From CBDTTW01 sp965363675 (GTDB taxonomy: Bacteria > Bacteroidota > Rhodothermia > Rhodothermales > DASSAV01), in NCBI GenBank assembly GCA_965363675.1, contig CBDTTW010000062.1, positions 1 to 15,652 on the forward strand: 15,652 bases of DNA, written 5' to 3'. Every line of letters begins with the position of its first letter. Within the stretch, counting starts at the first letter, position 1. A model generated the notes under the pieces. That model was given only the letters and a program-made list of their open reading frames with translations. It was not told where the DNA came from and did no database searches. Of the stretch, positions 1-7,099 are shown piece by piece. The position numbers and the translations under genes are program-made.

Positions 1-203
1 CCATCCGCGCCGAGCGCCGCCGCCGCGCCGACCTCGGCGGCCACGCCGAGCGCCTGCACGCGGCCCTGTTGCCGGGGGGCGCCCCGCAGGAGCGCGCGCT
101 TTCGACGGCGCATTTCGTGCGCCGCTACGGCCCCGGCTTCGCCGCGTACCTGCACGAAGCCCTGCCGCTCGACACGTCGCAGTTTTCGCTCATCGAGGTA
201 TAA
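1..203 (+). CDS. bshC: BshC-like bacillithiol synthase, C-terminal end only
   Basis: The window opens inside this gene; the first complete codon is at base 3 and 66 residues remain before a TAA. BshC is the cytoplasmic enzyme assigned to the last step of bacillithiol synthesis, adding cysteine to glucosaminyl-malate. The visible tail has an Arg-rich helix, then LLPGGAPQERALSTAHFVRR followed by YGPGF, and a short end of FSLIEV. This matches the usual BshC ending from memory: a coiled-coil-like helix, a [LF]-P-[NG]-G-x-x-QER motif, a helix with x-YG, and a beta-strand terminus. The catalytic parts lie outside the window, so the assignment rests on the tail only. The next gene starts 14 bases downstream on the same strand, so the two may be co-transcribed. 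Confidence 0.72.
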   Translation, partial: IRAERRRRADLGGHAERLHAALLPGGAPQERALSTAHFVRRYGPGFAAYLHEALPLDTSQFSLIEV

Positions 204-217
204 CCCTGCCCGGCTTC

Positions 218-901
218 ATGGACCCTCTCGCTCCTCTTGATCCGCTCGTCGAGCTTGCCATCGAGACGGCGGCGCAGTGGCACGAGGGCACGCACCGCAA
301 GTCGGCCTGGCGGCCGGCGCCGTTCGCGCTGCCGCCCGGCGAGGCCTGCCGCGTGCCGACGTTCGCGCACCTGGCCGCCGTAGCGAGCGCCGTGCAGGCG
401 GCCGGCTGGCCTGCGCCCGTCGTGGCGGCGGCCTACCTCCACGACCTGCTCGAAGACCCCAACCGCTTCGGCGTCGCCGCCGACCCGGAGGCGCTGCGGC
501 GGCGCGTCGGCGCCGAGACGGCCGCGCTCGTGGAGCACGTCACCGAACGCCGCCTCGACTCCGAGGGCCGCCTGCGCTCGTGGGAGGACCGCAAGCAGGA
601 CTACGTGCGCCATCTGGCCGAGGAGGCCCCGCCGGAGGCCGTAGCGATCAGCCTGGCCGACAAGCTGCACAACCTGTACACCATGCGCCGGGGCCTGGAG
701 GCGGGCCTCGATCCGTTCGCCGAAGGGCCGGGCCGCCGCGCGCTCAGCGCCGGGCCGGAGCGGCAGATGTGGTTTTACCGAGCCGTGCTCGAAGCCGCCG
801 CGCGCCATGCCGATTCGCGCCTCGACGGCCTCAAGAGGCAGCTTGCCGCCGAGATCGAACGCTTCGGAGCGGCTGCGTCCGTCTCCACCAAGAATGCATA
901 A
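218..901 (+). CDS. Stand-alone HD-domain phosphohydrolase, RelA/SpoT small-alarmone-hydrolase (MESH1-like) type
   Basis: The 227-residue protein is a single HD domain. The metal-binding pattern is visible: H51 (in PTFAHLAAVA), H75-D76 with E79-D80 (AYLHDLLED), and D148 in SLADKLHNL, the same H...HD..ED...D layout as the hydrolase domain of SpoT/Rel and of MESH1. An upstream WHEGTHRK stretch (21-28) matches the family's HxG..RK entry motif. By family knowledge it would remove pyrophosphate from (p)ppGpp or act on a related nucleotide in the cytoplasm. No synthetase, TGS or ACT domain is present; length is slightly above a minimal SAH (about 180-200), partly because of a 20-residue spacer between K28 and F49. 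The ATG at 218 has no clear Shine-Dalgarno sequence but sits 14 bases after the preceding stop. The HD fold is certain; the substrate is inferred. Confidence 0.82.
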   Translation: MDPLAPLDPLVELAIETAAQWHEGTHRKSAWRPAPFALPPGEACRVPTFAHLAAVASAVQAAGWPAPVVAAAYLHDLLEDPNRFGVAADPEALRRRVGAETAALVEHVTERRLDSEGRLRSWEDRKQDYVRHLAEEAPPEAVAISLADKLHNLYTMRRGLEAGLDPFAEGPGRRALSAGPERQMWFYRAVLEAAARHADSRLDGLKRQLAAEIERFGAAASVSTKNA

Positions 902-962
902 TCGGAAGACCTTTGAATGTATCGCCGGGAAAGTCCACGCTTAATGATTTTATAAAAACGCG

Positions 963-986
963 GCCTTAATATTTAATGATTAAGGC
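963..986. repeat. Perfect 8-base inverted repeat, possible hairpin or operator
   Basis: GCCTTAAT at 963-970 and ATTAAGGC at 979-986 are exact reverse complements around the 8-base spacer ATTTAATG. No T-tract follows on the + strand (TCCCTGCGG), so it is a poor intrinsic terminator for the upstream hydrolase gene, although it could be a weak one. Alternatively it is a protein-binding dyad in the pckG control region. Confidence 0.5.
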
Positions 987-1006
987 TCCCTGCGGGGCCC
1001 TCGGGG

Positions 1007-1020
1007 TGTAAGCGCTTTGT
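1007..1020. promoter_or_regulatory. LacI-family-like operator candidate
   Basis: TGTAAGCGCTTTGT contains the perfect 8-base palindrome AAGCGCTT with a central CG, and resembles the general LacI/CcpA-family operator pattern TGWAANCGNTTWCA except at its right edge. It lies about 300 bases upstream of pckG, in the AT-rich segment where a promoter is expected. Carbon-source control of a gluconeogenic gene would make sense, but no regulator gene is in the window and a match of this size can arise by chance. Confidence 0.3.
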
Positions 1021-1104
1021 TCGCGGAAAGTCAAACGAGTATTGGCGAAATTTCCCTCGAAAAGTGTACTAAATGCTCTAAATTAAACGGTGAACTCAGC
1101 CGCA

Positions 1105-1271
1105 GGCGCATACCGAGTGCGCCGGCAGACCGAGCGGTGCAATGCCGCTCTAGAGGAAGGCGCCCGGGGAAGCAGGCAAGACCGCGCAGAGGGCGGCGCC
1201 GACGGCAAAGGCTGAGTGGAAAGGCAGCCGGTGCGTAGCGACGCGCGGCGGCGGCCTGTCACCCGCGTGAC
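1105..1271 (+). promoter_or_regulatory. Possible structured 5' leader of pckG
   Basis: Three small perfect stems occur in order: GGCGCA/TGCGCC (1105-1110 with 1118-1123, 7-base loop), AGCGG/CCGCT (1133-1137 with 1145-1149) and GTCAC/GTGAC (1258-1262 with 1267-1271, 4-base spacer). Two copies of the self-complementary GGCGCC (1159-1164 and 1195-1200) could also pair with each other. In such GC-rich sequence short stems are common, and I recognise no known riboswitch core here. The last dyad could equally be an operator. Confidence 0.25.
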
Positions 1272-1311
1272 GAATCGGACGAGGCCGGTCGCCTTAACCA
1301 ACCAGCGAAAC

Positions 1312-1316
1312 GAGGA
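1312..1316 (+). promoter_or_regulatory. Ribosome binding site fixing the pckG start
   Basis: GAGGA lies 4 bases before the ATG at 1321. It favours that start over in-frame upstream starts (the open frame extends back to 1216), whose extra 35 residues are Arg-rich and unlike the family's N-terminus. Confidence 0.6.
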
Positions 1317-1320
1317 CCAC

Positions 1321-3156
1321 ATGCCCACAGCAACCCTTGGAACCGTAAAACTTGAGCAGCTGGACGAGCTCATCTCCAACGAGAAGCTCCGCACGTTTGT
1401 CAAAGAGACAGCCGATCTCTGCAAGCCGCAGAGCATCTACGTGTGCGACGGCAGCCCGGAAGAATACAACGCGATGTGCCAGGCGCTGGTCGATGCCGGC
1501 ACGTTCATCAAGCTCAACGAAGAAATCCGCCCCAACAGCTACTACTGCCGCTCGGACCCGGCGGACGTGGCGCGCGTGGAGGATCGTACGTATATCTGTT
1601 CCGAGAAGAAGGAAGACGCCGGCCCGACCAACAACTGGTCTGACCCGGCCGAGATGAAGGAGAAGATGAAGGCCCTGTACGACGGCTGCATGATGGGCCG
1701 CACGATGTACGTCATCCCGTACTCGATGGGCCCGATCGGCTCCGACATCGCCCGCATCGGCGTCGAGCTGAGCGACAGCCCCTACGTCGTCGTGAACATG
1801 CACATCATGGCGCGCGTCGGCGAAAAGGTGCTCGACGTGCTCGGCGACAGCCCGGACTTCGTGCGCGGCATCCACTCGGTCGGCTACCCGCTCAAGGACG
1901 ACAAGGTGCAGGACTCGACGTGGCCCTGCAACGCGACCACCAAGTACATCTCGCACTTCCCCGAGACGCGCGAGATCTGGTCGTACGGCTCGGGCTACGG
2001 CGGCAACGCCCTGCTCGGCAAGAAGTGCCATGCCCTGCGCATCGCCTCGGTGCAGGCCCGCGATGAAGGCTGGATGGCCGAGCACATGCTGATCCTGAAG
2101 CTGACGAGCCCCGAAGGCGAAGTGCAGTACGTCGCCGCCGCGTTCCCCTCGGCCTGCGGCAAGACGAACCTCGCCATGCTGGAGCCGACCATCGAAGGCT
2201 GGAAGGTCGAGACCATCGGCGACGACATCGCGTGGATGAAGTTCGGTCCGGACGGCCGCCTTTACGCCATCAACCCGGAAGCCGGTTTCTTCGGCGTCGC
2301 CCCCGGCACGTCCGACGACTCCAACCCCAACGCGATGCGGACGCTCTACGCCAACTCGGTCTACACGAACGTCGCCCTGACGAAGGACGGCGACGTGTGG
2401 TGGGAGCAGATGACGAAGGAGGCCCCCGCCGAGCTGACCGACTGGCTGCGTCGCCCCTGGACGCCCGAGTCGGGCCGCCCCGCCGCGCACCCCAACGCCC
2501 GCTTTACGGCCCCGGCGCGTCAGTGCCCGGTCATGGCGGACGAGTGGGAGGATACGGCCGGCGTGCCGATCTCGGCTATTCTTTTCGGCGGCCGCCGCGC
2601 CACCTCGGTGCCGCTGGCTACCGAAGCCTTCGACTGGGAGCACGGCACGTTCCTGGGCTCGATCATGAGCTCGGAGATGACCGCCGCCGCCGCCGGCGGC
2701 CTCGGCCAGCTCCGCCGCGACCCCATGGCGATGCTGCCCTTCTGCGGCTACAACATGGGCGACTACTTCCAGCACTGGATCAACATGGGCGAGAAGGGCG
2801 GCGACAAGATGCCCAAGATCTTCTATGTGAACTGGTTCCGTAAGGATGAGAACGGCAAGTGGCTCTGGCCGGGCTACGGCGAGAACGGCCGCGTGCTCAA
2901 ATGGATCTTCGAGCGCGTCAGCGGCAAGGCCGACGCGAAGGAGACGGCCATCGGCTACCTGCCCACGCCGGGCGCCATCGACCTGAAGGGTCTCGACATC
3001 TCGCAGGAGCAGATGGAGAAACTTCTGGCGGTGGACAAGAACCTCTGGAAGCAGGAAATCCCGCTCATGCGCGAGCACTTCGCCAAGTTCGGCGATAACC
3101 TGCCGCAGGAGCTCAACGAGCAGCTCGACGCGCTGGAACAGCGTCTGAACGCGTAA
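1321..3156 (+). CDS. pckG: Phosphoenolpyruvate carboxykinase, GTP-dependent
   Basis: The 611-residue protein has the usual length of GTP-type PEP carboxykinases. The enzyme converts oxaloacetate plus GTP to PEP, CO2 and GDP in the cytoplasm, the entry step of gluconeogenesis. Visible motifs are the P-loop with its reactive cysteine, FPSACGKTNLAM (275-286, C279, K281, T282), the metal-binding GDDIAWMKF (300-308), and, C-terminal to these, INPEAGFFGVAPGT and FGGRRATSVPL. The N-terminal half carries RPNSYYCRSDPADVARVEDR and YVIPYSMGPIGS, typical of the GTP class; the ATP class (pckA) has different surroundings. The start at 1321 is chosen for its GAGGA site and family-like N-terminus. It is monocistronic: a 419-base control region precedes it and a strong palindromic terminator follows its TAA. 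All catalytic motifs seem intact. Confidence 0.98.
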   Translation: MPTATLGTVKLEQLDELISNEKLRTFVKETADLCKPQSIYVCDGSPEEYNAMCQALVDAGTFIKLNEEIRPNSYYCRSDPADVARVEDRTYICSEKKEDAGPTNNWSDPAEMKEKMKALYDGCMMGRTMYVIPYSMGPIGSDIARIGVELSDSPYVVVNMHIMARVGEKVLDVLGDSPDFVRGIHSVGYPLKDDKVQDSTWPCNATTKYISHFPETREIWSYGSGYGGNALLGKKCHALRIASVQARDEGWMAEHMLILKLTSPEGEVQYVAAAFPSACGKTNLAMLEPTIEGWKVETIGDDIAWMKFGPDGRLYAINPEAGFFGVAPGTSDDSNPNAMRTLYANSVYTNVALTKDGDVWWEQMTKEAPAELTDWLRRPWTPESGRPAAHPNARFTAPARQCPVMADEWEDTAGVPISAILFGGRRATSVPLATEAFDWEHGTFLGSIMSSEMTAAAAGGLGQLRRDPMAMLPFCGYNMGDYFQHWINMGEKGGDKMPKIFYVNWFRKDENGKWLWPGYGENGRVLKWIFERVSGKADAKETAIGYLPTPGAIDLKGLDISQEQMEKLLAVDKNLWKQEIPLMREHFAKFGDNLPQELNEQLDALEQRLNA

Positions 3157-3176
3157 GCGAACGGCGGACGAAACGG

Positions 3177-3214
3177 AAAGAGGGGGCGCCCGGCCGGGCG
3201 CCCCCTCTTTTTTT
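3177..3214 (+). terminator. Strong intrinsic terminator of pckG, between convergent genes
   Basis: Bases 3177-3193 and 3194-3210 form a perfect 34-base palindrome (AAAGAGGGGGCGCCCGG and its complement), with a run of seven T at 3208-3214. It begins 20 bases after the pckG stop and ends 30 bases before the end of the convergent gyrA. The complementary strand has only CTTT after the hairpin, so it is likely strong for pckG and weaker, but possibly useful, for gyrA. Confidence 0.92.
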
Positions 3215-3244
3215 GCCGGAGCCGCAAGCCCCGGAGGGCCGCGC

Positions 3245-5917
3245 CTACGCCTCGTCCTCGTCGTCTTCCTCCTCGGCGTCCTCCTCTTCGGGCGCCTCGT
3301 CGTCTTCCTCCTCGTCCAGGGCCTCCTCGGCGTCGTCGTCCTCGGGTTCGGCGTCGGGGGCGAGCAGCGCCTGATCGGTCTCGGGCAGCTCGTCGCCTTC
3401 CTCCACCACGAGGCTCGTCACGTCGGCGATGGCGTCGCCCTCGCGCAGGCGGATCAGGCGCACGCCCTGGGTGCTGCGGCCCATGATGCGCAGCAAATCC
3501 ACACGGATGCGGATCATCGTGCCGTTTTGCGTGACGATCATCAGCTCGTCGTTCTCGCTGACGAGCTTGATCGCTACGAGCGCCCCGGTCTTGCGGGTGG
3601 TTTTCATGGCGAAGATGCCCTTGCCGCCCCGGCTCGTGAGGCGGTAGTCCTCCAGCAGGCTGCGCTTGCCGAAGCCGTGCTCGCTCGTGGTGAGCACGCA
3701 GCAGTCGTCGCCGTTGACGATGATCATGCCGACGAGGTGATCCGTCTCGGCCAGGCGCATGCCGCGCACGCCGCGCGAGGTGCGGCCCATGGGGCGGGCC
3801 TGGCTTTCCTCGAAGCGCACGGCGCGCCCGTTCGAAGCCGCCAGCATGATCTGCGCATGGCCGTCGGTCAGGTGCGCCTCGACCAGCTCGTCGCCGTTGT
3901 TGAACCGAATGGCGATGATGCCGTTGCGGTGGATGCGGCTGAACGCTTTGAGCGGCGTCTTCTTGACGAGGCCCCGGCGCGTCGCCATGACGACGAAGCG
4001 GTTCTCCAGGAAGGCGGCGTCCTCGAAGTCGGCCTTGCTGATGGCGAGCACGGCGCGCACGCGGTCTTCCTGGTCGATCTGGATGAGGTTGCGCACGTTG
4101 CGCCCCTTAGAGGTGCGCGCGCCCTCGGGGATCTCGTAGACGCGCAGGCGGTAACCCTTGCCGTGGTCGGTAAAGAAGAGCAGGTAGTCGTGGTTGCTCG
4201 ACACGAACAGATGCTCGATGTAGTCCTCGTCGCGCATGCCGCTGCCCTGCACGCCCACGCCGCCGCGCCCCTGGCTGCGGTACTCGGAGAGGCTGGTGCG
4301 CTTGATGAGGCCCTGGTGCGTGATCGTGACGACGACCTGTTCATCCTCGATGAGGTCCTCCAGGATGAACTCGTCGCCGCCCGAGGCGTCGATCTCGGTG
4401 CGGCGCTTGTCGTTGTACTTGCGGCGCACTTCGAGCAGTTCGTCCTTGATGATGCCCATCCGGAGCGGTTCGCTGGCGAGGATGCTCTGGAGCCGCTCGA
4501 TTTCGAGCAGGATGCTGCGGTACTCCTCCTCGATCTTCTGGCGCTCCAGGCCCGTCAGACGGCTCAGGCGCAGGGCAAGGATGGCGTCGGCCTGGATCTC
4601 GGAGAGGCCGAACATCGAGCCCTCGCCGAGCGGCAGCCCGAGGCGTTCGCGCTGCTCGGGCGTCAGGCGCTCGGGGAAGACGCCGCCCATGAGGTTGCGC
4701 CGGGCCGCGTCGGTGTCCTCCGAGTGGCGCACGATTGCGATGACCGCGTCGAGGTGGTCGAGCGCGATGGTCAGCCCTTCGAGGATGTGGGCGCGCTCCT
4801 CGGCTTTGCGCAGCTCGTACTCGGTGCGCCGCGTGACCACCTCGTGGCGGTGGTTGACGTAGTGCAGAATCGCGTCTTTGAGCGTGAGCGTGCGCGGGCG
4901 CCCTGCCACGAGCGCGACCATGTTCACGCCGAACGTGGTCTGCATGCTCGTGTACTTGTAGAGCTGGTTCTGGACGACCTGCGGCACGGCGTCCTTGCGC
5001 AGCTCGATCACGATGCGCATGCCGTCGCGGTCGCTCTCGTCGCGCAGGTCCGAGATGCCCTCGATCCGCTTGTCGCGCACCAGGTGGGCTATTTTTTCGA
5101 GCAGGGCGCTTTTGTTGACCTGATAGGGGATCTCGGTGACGATCAGCCAGAGGCGCCCCGTGCGCGTTTCCTCCTCGGTGAAGCGCGCCCGCACGATTAC
5201 GCGGCCCCGGCCGGTGAGGTAGGCTTCCTGGATGCCCGCCGTGCCGTAGATAATGCCGCCCGTCGGAAAGTCGGGGCCGGGCACGTAGCGCAGCAGCTCG
5301 CCGATGGTGATGTCGCGGTTGTCGATGTAGGCGAGCGTGGCGTCGATGATTTCGCCGAGGTTGTGCGGCGGAATCTTGGTCGCCATGCCGACGGCGATGC
5401 CGTCCGAGCCGTTGACGAGCAGGCTCGGAATGGCCGCCGGCATCACCTCGGGTTCCTGGAGCGAGCCGTCGAAGTTGTCCTGAAAGTCAACGGTGTCCTT
5501 TTCGATGTCGCGCAGCATTTCCTCGGCGATGCGCGTCAGGCGGGCCTCGGTGTAGCGCATGGCCGCCGCCGAGTCGCCATCGACGGAGCCGAAGTTGCCC
5601 TGCCCATCGACGAGCGGGTAGCGCATGGAGAAGTCCTGCGCCATGCGCACCATCGTGTCGTACACGGCCGAGTCGCCGTGCGGATGGTACTTGCCCAGCA
5701 CCTCGCCGACGATACGGGCGCTTTTCTTGTGCGCGCTGCCGGCCGTAATGTTGAGCTCGCTCATCCCGTAGAGCACGCGCCGGTGCACCGGCTTGAGCCC
5801 GTCGCGCACGTCCGGCAGGGCGCGGCTGACGATCACCGACATGGAGTAGTCGATGTACGAGGACTTCATCTCCTCGGCGATGTTGATCGGGATAATCCGG
5901 TTTTCCGCTTGTTCCAT
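3245..5917 (-). CDS. gyrA: DNA gyrase subunit A
   Basis: This 890-residue protein is the breakage-reunion subunit of DNA gyrase, which with GyrB introduces negative supercoils using ATP. The N-terminal part aligns residue for residue with E. coli numbering: KYHPHGDSAVYDT with S83 and D87 (quinolone-determining positions, both of the susceptible type) and the catalytic Y122 in AAAMRYTEARL. A beta-pinwheel C-terminal domain follows (about 510-830), with LFVSSNHDYLLFF-type blades. The GyrA box at 761-767 reads TSRGGKG instead of QRRGGKG, which from memory is usual in Bacteroidota GyrA and separates it from ParC. Residues 859-890 form an acidic tail, 25 of 32 being D or E. The start at 5917 (MEQAENRIIPINI) is preferred over the open frame reaching 5977, whose extra 20 residues are not family-like. 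It stands alone, convergent with pckG. Confidence 0.97.
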   Translation of the reverse strand: MEQAENRIIPINIAEEMKSSYIDYSMSVIVSRALPDVRDGLKPVHRRVLYGMSELNITAGSAHKKSARIVGEVLGKYHPHGDSAVYDTMVRMAQDFSMRYPLVDGQGNFGSVDGDSAAAMRYTEARLTRIAEEMLRDIEKDTVDFQDNFDGSLQEPEVMPAAIPSLLVNGSDGIAVGMATKIPPHNLGEIIDATLAYIDNRDITIGELLRYVPGPDFPTGGIIYGTAGIQEAYLTGRGRVIVRARFTEEETRTGRLWLIVTEIPYQVNKSALLEKIAHLVRDKRIEGISDLRDESDRDGMRIVIELRKDAVPQVVQNQLYKYTSMQTTFGVNMVALVAGRPRTLTLKDAILHYVNHRHEVVTRRTEYELRKAEERAHILEGLTIALDHLDAVIAIVRHSEDTDAARRNLMGGVFPERLTPEQRERLGLPLGEGSMFGLSEIQADAILALRLSRLTGLERQKIEEEYRSILLEIERLQSILASEPLRMGIIKDELLEVRRKYNDKRRTEIDASGGDEFILEDLIEDEQVVVTITHQGLIKRTSLSEYRSQGRGGVGVQGSGMRDEDYIEHLFVSSNHDYLLFFTDHGKGYRLRVYEIPEGARTSKGRNVRNLIQIDQEDRVRAVLAISKADFEDAAFLENRFVVMATRRGLVKKTPLKAFSRIHRNGIIAIRFNNGDELVEAHLTDGHAQIMLAASNGRAVRFEESQARPMGRTSRGVRGMRLAETDHLVGMIIVNGDDCCVLTTSEHGFGKRSLLEDYRLTSRGGKGIFAMKTTRKTGALVAIKLVSENDELMIVTQNGTMIRIRVDLLRIMGRSTQGVRLIRLREGDAIADVTSLVVEEGDELPETDQALLAPDAEPEDDDAEEALDEEEDDEAPEEEDAEEEDDEDEA

Positions 5918-6212
5918 AACCTGCTGCTTCGAGAAAAAAAGGCGGCCGCACACGCTCCTGAAACAGGCGGCGCACACGCGGCGTGCAACCTTTCAAAATA
6001 CGCACTTTAGCCCCCGATTCCTACGTTTTTGGTTCGTTAATACAGGGATATCGGGTACTGTAATTTAAGGACATAGCCTGCTTGGGCGGCGCCTTTTGCA
6101 GGCTCCGGCGGCCCGGCCCGCCGCCGCCCGCCGGACTTGCCGGCCGGGGCGCGCGTAGGATGCCGTTTCGGCGGCGCTTGCCGGCGGGCCTGCCGGTCTT
6201 GAGGGCGCAGCG
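5918..6212. other. Divergent intergenic region between gyrA and the phosphodiesterase gene
   Basis: This 295-base gap must hold promoters for gyrA (leftward) and the phosphodiesterase gene (rightward). Bases about 5990-6070 are AT-rich relative to the surroundings and are the likely promoter zone. On the - strand TATTTTG (5996-6002) resembles the Bacteroidota -7 element TAnnTTTG, but no convincing -33 TTG sits at the right distance. The right half (6075-6212) is extremely GC-rich, with possible stems AGCCTGC/GCAGGCT (6075-6081 with 6098-6104) and CCGGCGG/CCGCCGG (6105-6111 with 6128-6134), perhaps part of a leader. No gene is seen. Confidence 0.5.
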
Positions 6213-7067
6213 ATGAGGAGTTCGGCGCAGGACGTTTTCGACGTGCAGGGCCACCGGGGCGCGCGCGGGCTGCTGCCGGAGAACACCGTTCCGGCCTTCC
6301 TGCGCGCGCTCGACCTCGGCGTGACGACGCTGGAGATGGACGTGGTGGTTTCCTCGGACGGCGTGCTCATCGTCTCGCACGAGCCGTGGATGTCCGCGGA
6401 GATCTGCACCCACCCCGACGGCTCGCCGGTACAGGCGTCCGAGGCCCGGCGCTTGAATATTTTCGGCATGACGGCCGCCGAGGCGGCGCGCTACGACTGC
6501 GGACGGCGCGGCCATCCCCGCTTCCCGAGGCAGCAGCCCATGCCGGTGCACAAACCCACGCTCGACGAGGTGGTGCAGGCCGCCGAGGCGCACGCCCGCG
6601 CCGGCGGTCTGCCGCCGGTGCGCTACAACATCGAGACGAAGGCGCGCCCCGACTGGGACGGCCGCCTGGCGCCGCCGCCCGAGCCGTTCGCGGCGTTGCT
6701 GCACGCGGCCATCGTGCGGCACGGCCTGGAAGCGCGCGCGACGGTGCAGTCCTTCGACGCGCGCACGCTCCGGGCGACGCGCCGCCTCGACCCGGCCCTG
6801 GCGACGGCGCTGCTCACCGAGCGCCGGGAGCCGGGCGGCGTGGCGGGCGCCCTGGAGCGCCTCGGCTTCACGCCCGCCGTCTACAGCCCGGCGTTTGCGC
6901 TCGTAGACGCGGCGCTCGTCGCGGAGGTCCACGCGCGCGGCATGCGGCTGCTGCCCTGGACCGTCAACGAACGGGCCGACATGGAGCGCCTGGCCGCCCT
7001 CGGCGTGGACGGCCTCATCACGGATTATCCCGATGTGGCGGCGCGCCCGCAACCCGTGGGCAAATAA
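6213..7067 (+). CDS. Glycerophosphodiester phosphodiesterase
   Basis: The 284-residue protein is a GDPD-family TIM barrel, which hydrolyses glycerophosphodiesters (deacylated phospholipid headgroups) to glycerol-3-phosphate and an alcohol. The signature is clear: GHRGARGLLPENT (13-25; H14, R15, E23), LEMDVVVSSDGVLIVSHEP (40-58; metal ligands E41 and D43, general acid-base H56), IETK (140-143) and a C-terminal LLPWTVN...GVDGLITDYPD. There is no signal peptide or lipobox, so it is probably cytoplasmic, as in UgpQ, rather than periplasmic like GlpQ. A GAGGG site (6201-6205) lies 7 bases before the ATG. The gene is divergent from gyrA and followed almost directly by a terminator, so it seems to be transcribed alone. 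The exact diester substrate cannot be told. Confidence 0.93.
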   Translation: MRSSAQDVFDVQGHRGARGLLPENTVPAFLRALDLGVTTLEMDVVVSSDGVLIVSHEPWMSAEICTHPDGSPVQASEARRLNIFGMTAAEAARYDCGRRGHPRFPRQQPMPVHKPTLDEVVQAAEAHARAGGLPPVRYNIETKARPDWDGRLAPPPEPFAALLHAAIVRHGLEARATVQSFDARTLRATRRLDPALATALLTERREPGGVAGALERLGFTPAVYSPAFALVDAALVAEVHARGMRLLPWTVNERADMERLAALGVDGLITDYPDVAARPQPVGK

Positions 7068-7070
7068 ACA

Positions 7071-7095
7071 GTTGCCGCTCAGGGCAACCGTTTTT
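7071..7095 (+). terminator. Intrinsic terminator after the phosphodiesterase gene
   Basis: GTTGCC (7071-7076) and GGCAAC (7083-7088) pair around a 6-base loop, followed by CG and five T (7091-7095). It starts 3 bases after the TAA stop at 7065-7067. Confidence 0.8.
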
Positions 7096-7099
7096 GCCG

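Larger units (their letters stand above)
902..1320. other. 419-base intergenic region upstream of pckG
   Basis: No convincing coding sequence is present; a 73-codon TTG-started frame at 1017-1238 ends in Arg-rich low-complexity translation and looks spurious. The first part (about 935-1090) is markedly AT-richer than the rest of the window, as expected of a promoter region, and holds an inverted repeat (963-986) and a LacI-type operator-like sequence (1007-1020). A possible -35 element TTGGCG (1042-1047) and a weak -10-like TACTAA (1067-1072) are 19 bases apart; I do not trust them enough to list them as a promoter. The second part (1090-1300) is GC-rich with small hairpins and probably forms a long 5' leader of pckG. 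Confidence 0.6.

Noticed and set aside
1017..1238. A possible 73-residue protein in the pckG upstream region
   Set aside because: It has a TTG start without a ribosome site, and the second half is Arg/Gly/Pro-rich low complexity. Regulatory or leader sequence explains the region better.
1150..1250. Fragments resembling RNase P RNA (GAGGAA, GGTGCG)
   Set aside because: The order and spacing do not follow the RNase P core and the region is too short.
1294..3078. A 594-codon open frame on the - strand opposite pckG
   Set aside because: It is a composition shadow: no domain is recognisable and pckG on the other strand is unambiguous.
3527..6010. An 827-codon open frame on the + strand opposite gyrA
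   Set aside because: Its translation is Val/Ala/His/Arg/Asp-rich low-complexity protein with no motif, whereas the opposite strand encodes an intact GyrA. Long antisense frames are expected in very GC-rich genes.
5990..6070. Bacteroidota-type promoters for gyrA and the phosphodiesterase gene
   Set aside because: A TATTTTG-like element exists, but no -33 TTG lies at proper spacing on either strand, so I did not list promoters.
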